Source: Stenopsyche tienmushanensis
Lineage: Eukaryota; Arthropoda; Insecta; Trichoptera; Stenopsychidae
Direction of reading: 5' to 3'
NCBI GenBank assembly: GCA_008973525.1
Contig: WACJ01000120.1
Span: 310,001-374,000 of the forward strand
DNA length: 64,000 bases
The notes beneath the pieces are model-generated. The model was given only the letters and a program-made list of their open reading frames with translations, made no database searches and had not been told where the DNA came from. A program made the position numbers and the translations under genes. Shown here one piece after another: positions 46,280 to 57,349 of this stretch (positions are counted from its first letter, which is position 1; each line of letters opens with the position of its first letter).

Positions 46280-46319
46280 ATAATTTTAATTATGACCCTT
46301 TTCTTTGTTTCAGGTAAGT
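46280..46319 (+). other. Candidate recursive splice site (ratchet point)
   Basis: A pyrimidine tract with 14 of 15 pyrimidines (46296-46310) leads into CAG at 46311-46313, directly followed by GTAAGT at 46314-46319. TTTTAAT/TTAATTATGAC at 46281-46295 offers a branch-point-like A. An acceptor joined with no exon to a consensus donor is the known form of recursive splice sites, which remove very long introns stepwise in Drosophila. It lies between M1-e and the TTAA element in sequence with no repeat match. No equivalent minus-strand or second plus-strand site was seen. It predicts a plus-strand host gene whose intron spans this position. Confidence 0.5.
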
Positions 46320-46699
46320 CATTTACATATTACAATATCTTCGCCATCGTTCATTGGTACGGTATGTATTAGTTAAATAACAACAACAGAAAATCAACGC
46401 ATTTAAACTTATTTAAAAAAATATTTTTTTTAGTTTTGGAAAGTTTCTGGCAAACCTTTTTAATTTAAGGCGTCTTCTCACTTTACAAATTTAAAAAAAT
46501 CGATTTTCATTTTATTTTAAATTTTGAAAGTACATATCTTCAAAAATGTTATATCGAGATTTCATAAAGATCGGACGAGTCTAACTATATTTTTGTTTAG
46601 GTGACTACCTGAGAGCACCCGGCTGCATACATATTGTTCAGACTCATGATGCAAGTACAAGAAAGTGGTAAAAAACAATCAGATAGAAACTTTTAAACA

Positions 46700-46835
46700 T
46701 TCTTCTGCTCTAGTTGAGGATGTTCACAAGGTTTTGAAACCAATTTGTGAAGATCTTCGGAGGAAATACCCAAAATAACAACGAGTGTTTCAACAGCTGT
46801 GTCTGGGCAATTTTTCTACAACCAAAACTTTAAAC
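46700..46835 (+). pseudogene. Transposase remnant with G-x-T-Q-N-x-N-E motif
   Basis: One frame reads LVEDVHKVLKPICEDL. After a one-base shift the next frame reads FGGNTQNNNECFNSCVWAIF. The pattern (H)G-G/K-T-Q-N-x-N-E-S/C-F/L-N-x-x-x-W is a signature I know from a family of insect transposon proteins annotated as Mutator-like. The link between that family and TTAA targets is not something I can confirm here. No other part of the protein is preserved. Confidence 0.5.
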
Positions 46836-46942
46836 GCGTTTATCTCAAAACAAGGTTTTTCGGTGGCTTGTTGATAAAATTTCGTAAACTATCCAGCCGA
46901 TTGTCATGAAATTTGAATGACATATTCTTAGTTATGTTATGG

Positions 46943-47099
46943 CTATAGCGCATATCATCAGATTTTTGAAATTTTGATTTTAAGTAATTTTTTTTTACAA
47001 AAAACTGCAAAAAAACGATGTTTTTTTTTACTTTTTCGTAAAACGTGCGCTATTTTGTTATTTTCGCAAATATCAAAAATTTGATGATATGCGCTATAG
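46943..47099. repeat. Internal inverted repeat of the TTAA element
   Basis: CTATAGCGCATATCATCAGATTTTTGA (46943-46969) pairs with 47073-47099 with one mismatch over 27 bp. Further out, GGCTTGTTG at about 46866 pairs with CAACAAGCC at about 47168. The centre of the element is therefore a long imperfect stem. Confidence 0.85.
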
Positions 47100-47387
47100 T
47101 CACTGATATACTGAATCTAAAACTGTTTTATTTTTTTGTTTCAAATGACCCATCTCGGAGATACCAACAACAAGCCACGAACATAACATTTCTACACAGG
47201 TTTTTCGATGCTACTGTTTTATTATAATAATTGTTCAAAAAAATAAAAAAAATATTTTTTCATTTACTTGAAAGATGTGTCTATTACATAAGATCAATTT
47301 TTTCTCATAATTTTTAGCGAAAATCCTCTAAAAAAAATCGTGAAAATAGCCTATTTTTGAGGCGCCTAAAGTGAGAAGACGCCTTAA

Positions 47388-48777
47388 ATCGATGGATTTT
47401 TCATATCGAAAATAAAGAAATGCATATATTTACATGCACTTTTCTGTCCAAACAAAGGCTTCGAAGTGTTATCTATTTTATGTTTATTAATTCCATTTAT
47501 GCTGTAGCAAGGGGCCACGTTATTCAGACGCGGAAATCGCACCCTCTCATTCTCTATGGACGTGTATACGCACAGCCGAATACCCAGTACGTTGTCAATG
47601 GGACGGATGAATGATATAACCAAGTTTTAGGTTTCTTTCCAATTCAAAGCCTTGTTCAAGCATTAATTCTGTCCGTTTTACGCTGCGATGGCTCAGTGTT
47701 AATATAGACTATTATCCTGATAGCCCATCTAAGTATAATACCTTCATGGCAATGGACTTAATTAATTTTAAATAGCACCTCACTTGATCTTTCATATAAT
47801 AAATGACTGAAGATAAACATATCAAATGAAAATAATATTTTTTCATTTCCTCCTCGGAATGGGCGTCACGTCATTCTCAATCAATAGCCTTAATGCCACA
47901 ATAAGCAATTCCACATGTGGGCGATTCTCAATTTATGATTTTTTCGTGCCGCTTATATTTAAATTGTATTCAAAAATCTATGGATTATTCATTCGCCGAC
48001 CCTACGCACGTATGCTAATGCCGTTATTTAAGCATTACCATGCGTAGATTTGATATTTCGATAAGCGGGAATTTTATGACAATTTTAAAAGCTTTTCCCA
48101 TGTATTCCCTTGTTAGGTTCCTTTTTCAAGGTGGGCGGGTGGATTTTAAAATACCATGTATGATTTTTAATTTAATTCGTTTCCGTGGCCATATATATGG
48201 ATATCTATGTTCACTATGTAAAAAAAAAATAATCGGCGGGTGTCTCATACTATCACACAAAATAACCGACTTAAAATAAATAATTACCTACAGTTGGTCG
48301 CTGTTTGATATTTCTTAATCATTTAAAAAATAAATTTGTATTCTATCATTAAACGCAATATCCGACAACATCTGCGATTTTTAAATAATATGGATTTGAG
48401 TCCATCTTATGCTAATTTCCACAATCAACTCCAATCTTAATATTTGGTTTATCACTATCATCGCCTGCAACACCTCGAAGGCTGATGGGGTCGAAGATAC
48501 GATGAAAATTGTGAGTGTAAGTGCTGCAAATGATGCATATGGGAATATATGCAGAGTTGCGAGGAAATAATAGAGCTATGCAAAATCATGTGAGCGTAAA
48601 AATGTAAAGTGTATTACAAAAGAAAATTACAAGTATGCGCAGGGGATCTGAATCGCTAGAGTTGATAATGTTCATATTTCACAATTTTCTTCAAATACGT
48701 GTGATGTAGTAATCAAATAGATGTGGGTAAATTTGAATATTAACATGAAATTTCCATAGGTACAGTAGAGAAAAAAA
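47388..48777. other. Unassigned stretch
   Basis: Frames of 64-79 codons on both strands at 47384-47623 and 47826-48279 overlap each other and show no domain. No repeat was recognised. GTTATTTAAGCATTACCATGCG at about 48022 and TTATGCTAATTTCC at about 48408 are isolated POU-like words. Confidence 0.4.
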
Positions 48778-48872
48778 TAGCTTGAATGTCACGAAACCCT
48801 ATTGACACCACGACAATTAGCTTGCCTATTTTATTATATATTACACAAACACATATTAATACTTTAGCTTAA
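48778..48872 (-). mobile_element. R1 repeat, internally deleted copy
   Basis: TAGCTTGAATGTCACGAAACC, a joint that skips the middle region, CACGACAATTAGCTTGCC and TATTTTATTATATATTACACAAAC follow one another, then CTTTAGCTTA. It is about 95 bp. Confidence 0.8.
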
Positions 48873-50724
48873 GATATTTGCGACATATCGGAGATGTCAT
48901 CTTAAGCTTGTGTATATATTTTGGAAATTTTACTCTTTGATGCGAATAAGTAATTATAAAGGTATGTCCTCCAATCATAATAGTTCTTCAGGACATTAAT
49001 TTTAATAGTATTAAATAGATAATATTTCGTCATCTCAAAAAAGATTCTCTACGATATTTCCAGTAGATTTTTAAGAGTAAAAAATCTTGTGTTTCCACAA
49101 TATATACTCTATTTTGCGCTCTAAGCATTAGGAGTATAAACATATTTTATCAAATTATAGCTTGGTCCAGTTTCGTCATAAATGTTTATCGTCTAATATT
49201 AAAAAATCTTCATCAAAAATGTTTTAAGACGCCCGTTGAAAGTTTGCATTAAAGTGGAGCTAAGATTCTGTAAGTTAGTTAGAGCTTGGAATTAGTCTGT
49301 CAGTTTGAATTTCTGCTGGTTCGCCATTTTACCCCCATGTTATCCCATAAAGCTGTACTCCCACCTCGTATTGAATGCCACTGCTTCGTGATAAACATCT
49401 AGTCTTCTATAAGTATTGAATAGCACTGTCGCTGATAAATAAAACACGCTTTATTTTTGGGGGAACAAATATCGTCGTCGGCCGAAGCGATTTAAAAGAG
49501 CGGATCCCTACATCACAAAGATATTTCTGAAAAATCAGCATGAATTCCAAGATACAAAATATTTCTAATTTTCAATAATTAAATAAATTCTTAAACTATC
49601 GTCATTATTATTTGACGTATCCACAACATCCACTTTTATAAAAATAGTCGTCTTATATTTGACATTGTACGACAAAGTGCAATGCATGTTTTGATCCGTA
49701 TTTGTCTTTGCTTCAAAGAATGATATTAAATGAGAAGTTGAATACAAAGGCTACTTTACTTAAACGAACAAATATATTCGTTTCATATGGATGATTCCAT
49801 GACATGCAAATAAGATTTGGGTTATATTCAAATTTAGGGTCTTTACTTTTAATGGAATATCTTCAAATTGCGCTTGGATGTTCTTGCACAAAATATTTTG
49901 AATAATTAGACATAAAATATTTTCATGTTCATTTTTGAGAAGCTTTCCATTAACTAGACTGAAGACAAACCATTTGAGCCATTAAAGGAAATGTGCTATT
50001 TTCATCAATAGTTTTAATACCGACAGCATTACTGCCATCGAAGAAGGTTGTTAATGGAGTTCCATAACATCATACAGAACTTCTTAAAGTCTTACAGGAC
50101 TTGCAGTATACTTTGTCTTTCAAGTCTTCAAAAACGATGTACTTCCTCTTTTAATCTTCCTTTTTGGGGATCACTTTGTCATATCTGTCACGCGAGAAAA
50201 TGCAAGCGACTTGCATTGTTTTATATCATTTAATAAATCATAGGGATATAATCTCAAAAGATAATATTTCGGCGCTTTCTATATAACATAGCATAAAGTA
50301 TATATTTAATAAGGAATCCGCTGAGAAGAACTCATGGTTGGTTTTCTGAATAAAACTTGCACCATAATTATATATGAAAACTTCTCAGAGCTTCTATAGC
50401 TCTTCAACTTGTGATATTTGAAAATTTCACTCAAAAATCTGTTGTCAAAAAGGTCAAAAAACTTATTTTTCCAGTCTTCTTGAAAATATTACTTTATCAA
50501 TCGACGTAAATGAAAACGATTTTAAACGTGTAATTTAAAAACCCAAAGCAAGATGAGATCCATCTTATCAAATATTACCAATTTAAATTGCTGTGCGATT
50601 TATCTATAAAATGATCTATACTTATTTAGCACTTTTTAACGACTAATTTTGTGACCTTACCGGTCCTTTGTTTTTCATGAACACTGACTGTTCCGAATTA
50701 TTGATATTTTACTCTCCTTCTCCT
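48873..50724. other. Unassigned stretch
   Basis: This is 1.85 kb of A+T-rich sequence. Two 60-codon frames (49565-49747 minus, 50048-50233 plus) have no domain features. No repeat-family match was seen. Confidence 0.45.
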
Positions 50725-51012
50725 TGCATGTATACTACACGCAGTTCTGCTGGATCATTTAAGGGTTTTGAGTATTTTTTGTTCAGGATTGTCACAATAA
50801 TTTATATTTTTTGTTGATGTTATATACCAGCCATTAAAATTGTTTATGTATTTAGGGTTGTCTCAATTTACCAATAAACTAATAAGAACAACCTTTTTAC
50901 ATGACATTCTAACCATTACATCCCAAAATAGATTCAATTACGTAGCAAAGGTCATTCAAAAGGCAGCCCTAATGTCTTATGTAGAATTTATTTAATAATT
51001 GGATTCACCAAA
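50725..51012. repeat. Repeat D, copy 2
   Basis: It is collinear with 1806-2075: GCATGTATACTACACGCAG, TTTTTTGTTCAGGATTGTCAC, CTAATAAGAACA, CATCCCAAAATAGATTCAATTACG, GCAAAGGTCATTCAAAAGGCAGCCC. Copy 2 has several short indels relative to copy 1. The two copies lie nearly 49 kb apart in the same orientation. Confidence 0.7.
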
Positions 51013-52301
51013 CATAAAATATATCGACTCACCGGTGAGTTGTTGGCGCTTGAGTGGTTAACGTAATACTAAAACGGCATATTTGTATACTAGAGATATT
51101 TTTATTTTGGGCAGATATTCAACAAAGGTGCTAACATATTTTCAATGTATTATAATTGCATATCGTTCCGAAAATACAATTTCCATTTTAAAACCCAAAC
51201 ATTCTCTCCTTGCAGATACACTTTTTGTCGTTCCAAGCGAATGGGGTCTTCGATATTCCATTTTCCACTATGTTTTATTGAAATATCTTTATTTTTGAAA
51301 TATGCTATGGCGTTTACTACTACTTTCCATTCAAATATGAGTTCGTCTATAAAAATTGGCTGCTTTCACAAGTCCATAAAAACCATCATGGTTTTATATA
51401 AATGATTGAATGTATTTTAATGTACAAATTATTGCACTGAGTGAAAATTAGTCATCATGTGATATTTAAAAACAAAAATTTGCATGTATGATAATATTCA
51501 TGCAAATTTCTTTATAATATTTTCCATGCATTTTTTATGCTGTCTTTCAAAAGTCTTTGATGAACATTTTAATGCCGTCACTTTGATAGCTTGTCAGCTT
51601 ATTTGCAAGCCATTTTTACGAAAATTTTTATGCATTTTATGAAAGCTCAAACTTAATAGTTTTATCTTCATGATGGATAAGCAATAAATATAGAAAAAAT
51701 TGTGTTTATCCAATGGCGAAAAACGAAATGAAAAGTCGATCTATTCAATTAGGCTGCTATTGAATCTTTATTTCCAATCGATTTTATTGATTTTCCATGA
51801 TGTCAAACCGACGCTAACCTTTTAAAATATGTTTGATTAGTGTAATATGTATATAATACAATAAAATAGGTTACATCAATTTGTGTGCACGTGAAACGAG
51901 TTCGAGAAAATAGTGTTTGAAACTCGTAGCTATGGTTCCCGTTAAAGATCACGAACCTGATTGTCTTGATATATTTGAATAGTTTTAATATTATCATAGT
52001 ACGGAATTATCAGATTGAGGGACTAAAAAATTGTCTAGCTATGTGAATCTATGACTATAATAGATGCTTATAAATCTATGCAATGTCGAGTCCAGAATTT
52101 AAGGGTGTATTTCAACGTTCAAGCCTGAAGCTATTACATCCATCGGATTAAATCTGAGACATTCAGAGAAGATAATGCAATCAAATGTAATGAAGGATCT
52201 AAACCATCACCAATAGTCTTTATTCATATGATTTTTAATACAAAAAATATGTTATTAATACAAACATTTGATTGTAAACAAATTTATAAAACTTTTTATT
52301 A
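51013..52301. other. Unassigned; octamer-rich tract at 51470-51680
   Basis: A weak, one-sided R1-like core (GTGTAATATGTATATAATACAATAAAATAGG) lies at 51841-51870. The stretch 51470-51680 repeats TTTATGC/ATGCAT words and holds the palindrome described separately. No coding sequence was seen. Confidence 0.35.
51476..51509. promoter_or_regulatory. Inverted pair of octamer-like motifs
   Basis: AAATTTGCATG (51476-51486) and CATGCAAATTT (51499-51509) are perfect 11-bp inverted repeats around a 12-nt spacer. Each contains ATTTGCAT/ATGCAAAT, the POU-domain octamer. It could be a protein-binding site, a hairpin, or chance in A+T-rich DNA. The sites are seen; the function is inferred. Confidence 0.35.
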
Positions 52302-52390
52302 CTCCTAGGAATAGTTGATTTTATGCATTGTTTTTTTTAAAATTTGTTAATGGAAATTTTTAGCTAAAAAATGAAGTTTTTTAGCATTCT
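52302..52390 (+). mobile_element. R1 repeat, inner-end fragment
   Basis: CTCCTAGGAATAGTTGATTTTATGCATTG, AATTTGTTAATGGAAATTTTTAGC and AAAAATGAAG match the first 90 bp of forward R1 copies. Similarity then stops before the TATATAATAAAATA core. Confidence 0.8.
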
Positions 52391-54439
52391 AGATACTTAT
52401 TTTTACATAAGTAAATTAGTAACCCACGCATACTAACTGCATGTATGTGTCAATCGAGTCAATAAATTAATAATCATTCTATTTAATAACTAATAAAAAC
52501 TATAAATATGTGGAATTTTGTGGAATTTTTATTTTGTTAGTATGTGAGACTAATATGTAACTCGTAAATATGATTAGTCATCCTAGGGTTAAATCACAGA
52601 TTGAGAGCATTTGGTATTTTTATAATGATTATTTTTGAAAGTGTTTCAACTGCAGTGTTTTGAAATTGTGGGTGCGTACTTCCACATGATCTTAGTTGAT
52701 TGCGTCTCACAAAATAAATAATGTTCCTAAATGTCAAGCATCAATACTCACAATAGTTATTGACATTTTTACAAATTGATTTGATAAAATAATATAAAAT
52801 TAAAAAATATATATAAAAAAACACATATGAACAAAGAGCTCATTGATCGTTGAAGTCGAATATGTAGAGCTGCCGTAAAGCTGGCTAAAAATGTTTATAG
52901 CCAAATGACTATGAAAAAAAGTATTTTTGCCTTATGTACACTTGAATTAACTTTGTGACTATTTCCATCGAGGTTCCTCCAGCATGCCTCATTTTTGTCA
53001 TGCATTACATACTGCCATGATACTCCTTTCGTGTAGCAACTTTGGATATCTCGTGTCCATTGTAAATACGTCCCAGACATTGCACAGTGCTCCCAGATAC
53101 TTAACATTGTTTAAAACGGGACTAAATTACACGGCCGGTCAAATGCGGCCCTGTTGTGCGCCCATTTGGGGCGACCGTCGAAGCCAAATGGGCTCAAAGC
53201 CAAATAGCAAAGTCTGCACACTCGAACCAACGTCAAAAGAAGCAACGTTTATGCTACGTCTGCATATGCAACCATCTCACTTTTTCTCTAATAATAAAAC
53301 TCCATCATCAAAATTTTCCATAAAATCGAGGATAAAAGATACCCTGTATGATATATATATTTATTATTAATTTTTGATTGATTCATTTATACGATGGTTA
53401 TGCTGAAAGTACAAGTTTACTAGGTTACAAGGGCTGCTCTGGCAGGGGGGTTTTTGTTTCAAAGTTAGTACACCCGTTGGGTAGGGAGGACTTTAATGGT
53501 CAGTTTGTTTGATCAGATGTGTTTGTCGGCCATTTTGTTCAATTACAGTAAATTCTTCCGATGGATAGGTCGTAGCAAGCGAGCAAGATCCGTTCTTGCG
53601 TTTACTACCCTCACAAAGAATTTTCTGATATTTCTCGAAGTCTTTTTAGTGATATTGTATCGGAAAAACTTAGTTACCAGAAGTTGTATGCCCAGAATAA
53701 ATTGAGATGTGTGCGTAGAAGAAATAGCATGAAAAATTACTTTTTCTTCTGTACTAAAATTATGTCCATTGCAGTCCTTTATCTCACATGTCGAGACATC
53801 GATTGTATTACGACGTGAATCGTCTCCATCATCGATTCCATGTCGATCGTGAATTAAATTGCTTATATTTAGTACAGATTTTAAATTTACGAATAATGCG
53901 AAAATACATTCATATACAAAAAATACGAGATTTCTTTCTGGTCCCCCTAATATTTTATTAGGTCAGTTTTCCATATAAAAAATACAGAATTGTATGTTTG
54001 TGCATTCATTGGCAATGGCTGTATAACGACTATTTCCCAAATTGCATTTAGATTGCATTCGGATAAAAAGGATGAATACAGTGAAAATACATCCGTAGCA
54101 TCCGTAACAAAAACTAAAACTATATTATATTTCTTAACATACATTAACATAATATTAATTTTCGGGAACTTGATTTTGTAAATAAATTCAAAATATTAAA
54201 AACATGTTTTTTCATACGAAATATCCAATTTTGTATGACTCTTTTTCCAAAGCAAAGTTTTACATAATTAAATCGAGAAAATACATATTTTTTGCATATT
54301 AAAAAAACGATCCTTGCTCGTAAACTACTTTTCACGCACATCAATAAGTATTTGAAACGACAACTCGATGTGGTTCATTTGAGTGGATTCACTCGGATAA
54401 TATGCCATTTTAAAACATAGAAGAGTGTGCAGCGAGTCC
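52391..54439. other. Unassigned; G+C-richer part at 53030-53300
   Basis: The stretch 53100-53290 is less A+T-rich and contains the hairpin at 53160. The longest frame in the window, 128 codons (52984-53370, plus), crosses it. That frame overlaps a 70-codon minus-strand frame, has no domain and is of a length chance can give here. The stretch 53440-53700 has a second, weaker rise in G+C (TTTGTCGGCCATTTTG) with a 69-codon frame, also unrecognised. Confidence 0.4.
53160..53193. repeat. Hairpin with 10-bp perfect stem
   Basis: GCCCATTTGG (53160-53169) pairs with CCAAATGGGC (53184-53193) around the 14-nt loop GGCGACCGTCGAAG. A third, partial copy AGCCAAATAGC follows at about 53199. No T run follows, so it is not a typical terminator. 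The role is unknown. Confidence 0.5.
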
Positions 54440-54625
54440 AACCAATCGTCTTGGCCGCGGGAAGATTATGGTTACGTATTCTTAACGTAATAATATAAAC
54501 TCGGGGCCAACAATCGTGTTTTATTCGCCCGGTCTCACTCCACAGCGGACCTCTTCTACGACCCGATATTTAACGTACCCAAGGAAGACGCCCGTTTGGA
54601 AGTAAAAGCCCCCCTCCACGTTACA
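54440..54625 (-). repeat. LTR-like repeat G, copy 2
   Basis: Read on the minus strand it starts TGTAACGTGGAGGGGGG, a plausible TG LTR start. Then come GAAGAGGTCCGCTG, AATAAAACACGATTGTTGG, TTATATTATTACGTTAAG and finally CCGCGGCCAAGACGATTGGT. The last three blocks match copy 1 at 16613-16748. The AATAAA and order suit a solo LTR plus a few internal bases. No second LTR, primer-binding site or gag/pol sequence was found. Confidence 0.5.
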
Positions 54626-55688
54626 ATTTTTTTTATGTAAATTAAGTTTCAAAAAGTAAAAAAGTTAGTTGTGGGGATGTGCAAATTTATCTCCACCTTC
54701 GTATGTCGCGTTACTCAAATTAGGCCATCCACTATACAAAATCTTATTTAATGTATCACATAAAAACCTGAGAGAAGAAAAGGACTTTGGAGGGTAAAAA
54801 TATACATTCTATAAAGTTTGGCAACACTTTTGGACTACTAAGCAACCGACCAAAGTGTCGTGAAATTCGGAAAGCACTACCTCGAGAGGTAAAAATGTTA
54901 TTATATTTATGTTTCGTGTAGCACGGAAACATTCCCCTGAAAAAGTAAGGTTTGCTTTACATTTTTAAGAGCAACACGGCTAAAGAATAAAGGGTTTCCA
55001 GCTTTTTTTCTGAAATGGGTTAATAGTCGTCCTCTGGTGTATTCCAATATCGAAGACAGCGACCTCTCAATTTCGGTACCACTGACCGATATTCGGTATG
55101 AAATGTATAATATTTCGTATGTAAATTTTGCTTCTCTGTTTAATAAAATGTTGCCGATGCGTTCCTTTGAAATATCCTATGGAAAAATGAAAACACTTAA
55201 AGACTTTTTTTTTAGGAAAATAATTTCCAAGATCGGTGTCCAAAGCTTTTAAGGTAATATTGTCTTCGGCATATCGGTGCGGGATCGAATTTTTCATTAA
55301 AGCCCTCTTCGAATGGAATCAGAAATGAGCGCCACCGAGGGAGTGAAGAAATTTTCTTCAAAGATTATACAGACACCAGAAGGTAGAAGGGCTCAGGGTA
55401 GGTAGCTACTGGATAGGGGTTGGGTTATCTCATGGATTTTCTCAAAAGTTGACATTATGACAAAACGATGACGCCAGTTGCTCGGCACTGAGATAATGGC
55501 CTAAAATGCTTGGCAATAGGAGAGATCACCAACCAGCTTCAATTAAACATTTAATTCTACATAGAACACCATTTATAAATTAACATTTTTCATAATTATA
55601 GACAAAAAATGTTGCCCAAACATAAATGTGCATTTTAAAGCTTATCCAAATGCAATGCTTAGATATCAGTACTATATAAATTTTACCC
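54626..55688. other. Unassigned stretch
   Basis: Paired 71- and 76-codon frames on opposite strands at 55037-55297 have no domain. The stretch 55310-55500 is less A+T-rich (GGGTAGGTAGCTACTGG, CGATGACGCCAGTTGC). No repeat family was recognised. Confidence 0.4.
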
Positions 55689-55991
55689 ATGACGTTTTTT
55701 CAAATCACATCGAGAGATCCATTATATTCAAGCAACATTTTGTTTAGCAATGAAGCTCATTTCACAATGGATAGTTTCGTCAATAAGCAAAATTTTCGTT
55801 TCTGGCGTAATAAAAATCCTCGTGTTATTCAGGAGAGATGTCTACGCTCAAAAAAAGTTGCTAATTGGCGTGCATTTTGGATCAATGGAATCATTGATCC
55901 ACACAACTCGAGAAAATGTTACAAAAAAACCATCACCGTCACATTTGGATGGCGCTTTATTAAATGCCACCTATTTACATGCACCCTTTAA
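55689..55991 (+). pseudogene. Tc1/mariner-type transposase fragment
   Basis: The 100-codon frame reads ILFSNEAHFTMDSFVNKQNF, RFWRNKNPRVIQER, KVANWRAFWINGIIDPH, then a decayed ITVTFGWRFIKCHLF. It follows a Tc1/mariner-like family in which this part reads FSDEAHF-x-L-x-G-x-V-N-K-Q-N-x-R-x-W ... NP ... T-V-W-C-A-L-W-x-x-x-I-I-G-P-x-F ... N-V-T-V-x-x-x-R-Y. The aspartate of the first catalytic motif (FSDE) is asparagine here, so it is inactive. Nothing of the N-terminal DNA-binding domain, the last catalytic block or the termini was recognised. A second frame over the same DNA (55750-55995) is a shadow. Confidence 0.8.
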
Positions 55992-57349
55992 ATAATATAT
56001 TATTATCAAACCAAACCCACCATCTTAATGTTACACTCCCCCTATCATATTCGAATGTCTGCTTTAACATAATTACATGTTCACTTCATATTATTACATT
56101 ATTGCGTTTCACTTCTAGTACAAATCGAAAGTGCAATTCAAACAATCGATCAGAGCTACCGATAGTAAATATACGATATCAGTTATTAGCTAATGATTTT
56201 GAATCAAAGAGCTTAAGATGACATTCTATCATGTTTCATAAGACAGTATTTATCAAATTGTCGATTTTAAGATCGATTACGTTGGTGTTCTTATCAAGAT
56301 CTAATATATCTCTTTAATATCGAATATTACGCGCAAAATTTGATGTTCTAACAATTATTGTAAATGCATTAATTTGAGGATTATCATCCCTTGTTGAATA
56401 TATGATCGCCGAGGAGTTAAACTACAAATGAAAAATAAAGCAATACACCATCTTATCCGCTTATTTCGTTTCTATTTTGTTGCTTCCAGAATCAAACTGT
56501 CATTTATAGCATCGTTCCTAAGGGAAATCATGTTTCAGATACTGAACAAACGTCTTTCGAATGGTTATTAAGTAGACATATCGTTGGTGGGGGTTTTTAA
56601 ATTTATTTTCGAATGATACAACTCGAAGTAGCGCTTTCAATATATTTGAATACTAAGAGATGAAATACTATTGGGGATGATTTTATATTTGCAAGCAAAA
56701 AAATCACACTTTATCATGGAATAAAATTAACTACAAATTATTTTAACAGTATGCTGCATATTATATATTTTCTTTAATACAAATTATAATAGTTTCTTAT
56801 TTAAGCACATTTCTAAATCATTGAAAGATGAAACTATCTAATTTCCTTTTTTATTCGCAATATAACACAATTTGACACATTTTCATTCAATTTATAGGAT
56901 CTTCTCATTTTAGAAATGTTTCTTAGCTTCCTATTGTCAATTTTTTATTGCCTGTCATTTATAAATAACGGTGTATTTTAATAAAGAACAAAAATATTTA
57001 AATTACAACTTGTACTTTCTAATCCGAATAAAAAATGTGTTTCTTGAACCGTGTCTCGATACAAACTGAATACAAAAAGGTCCATCTAGAAGTTTTTATG
57101 ACTCCGCTTTTCTTTATATTATATAAAAATTCTTTATATTTCGCACTCCACACGTGCATTTTAAAACAGCCACTCGCGGGTTCATTTGCTATCGGATAGT
57201 ATAATCCCGAGTAGGAAGAAGAATATAATCAAATAGTTATTAATCTTCTGTCCATAATATGGTTTGGATCTGTATATTTCGTACGATAGTTTGTTTATCT
57301 ATTTCATTAACGAGAGGAAATTAAACCTTTCATAAGCAATAGGTTTAAT
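55992..57349. other. Unassigned stretch with repeat F copy 2
   Basis: The stretch is A+T-rich with no gene. TGTGTTTCTTGAACCGTGTC and TCGATACAAACT (57036-57067) are the second copy of repeat F, the best match to 30232-30263. An 85-codon frame at 55964-56221 has no domain. Confidence 0.5.

Larger units (their letters stand above)
46469..47383 (+). mobile_element. TTAA-target transposon, 915 bp, perfect 17-bp inverted ends
   Basis: GGCGTCTTCTCACTTTA at 46469 and its exact reverse complement ending at 47383 are flanked by TTAA on both sides (46465-46468, 47384-47387). The plus strand carries a decayed transposase remnant. TTAA duplication fits piggyBac and Kolobok-type elements, but the ends do not start with the CCC/CCY of piggyBac and the protein motif is of another type, so I leave the superfamily open. 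The undamaged ends suggest relatively recent movement as a non-autonomous copy. Confidence 0.9.

Noticed and set aside
52984..53370. 128-codon plus-strand frame, the longest in the window
   Set aside because: No domain, overlap with a minus-strand frame, and a length about expected by chance for the best frame in 64 kb of A+T-rich DNA.
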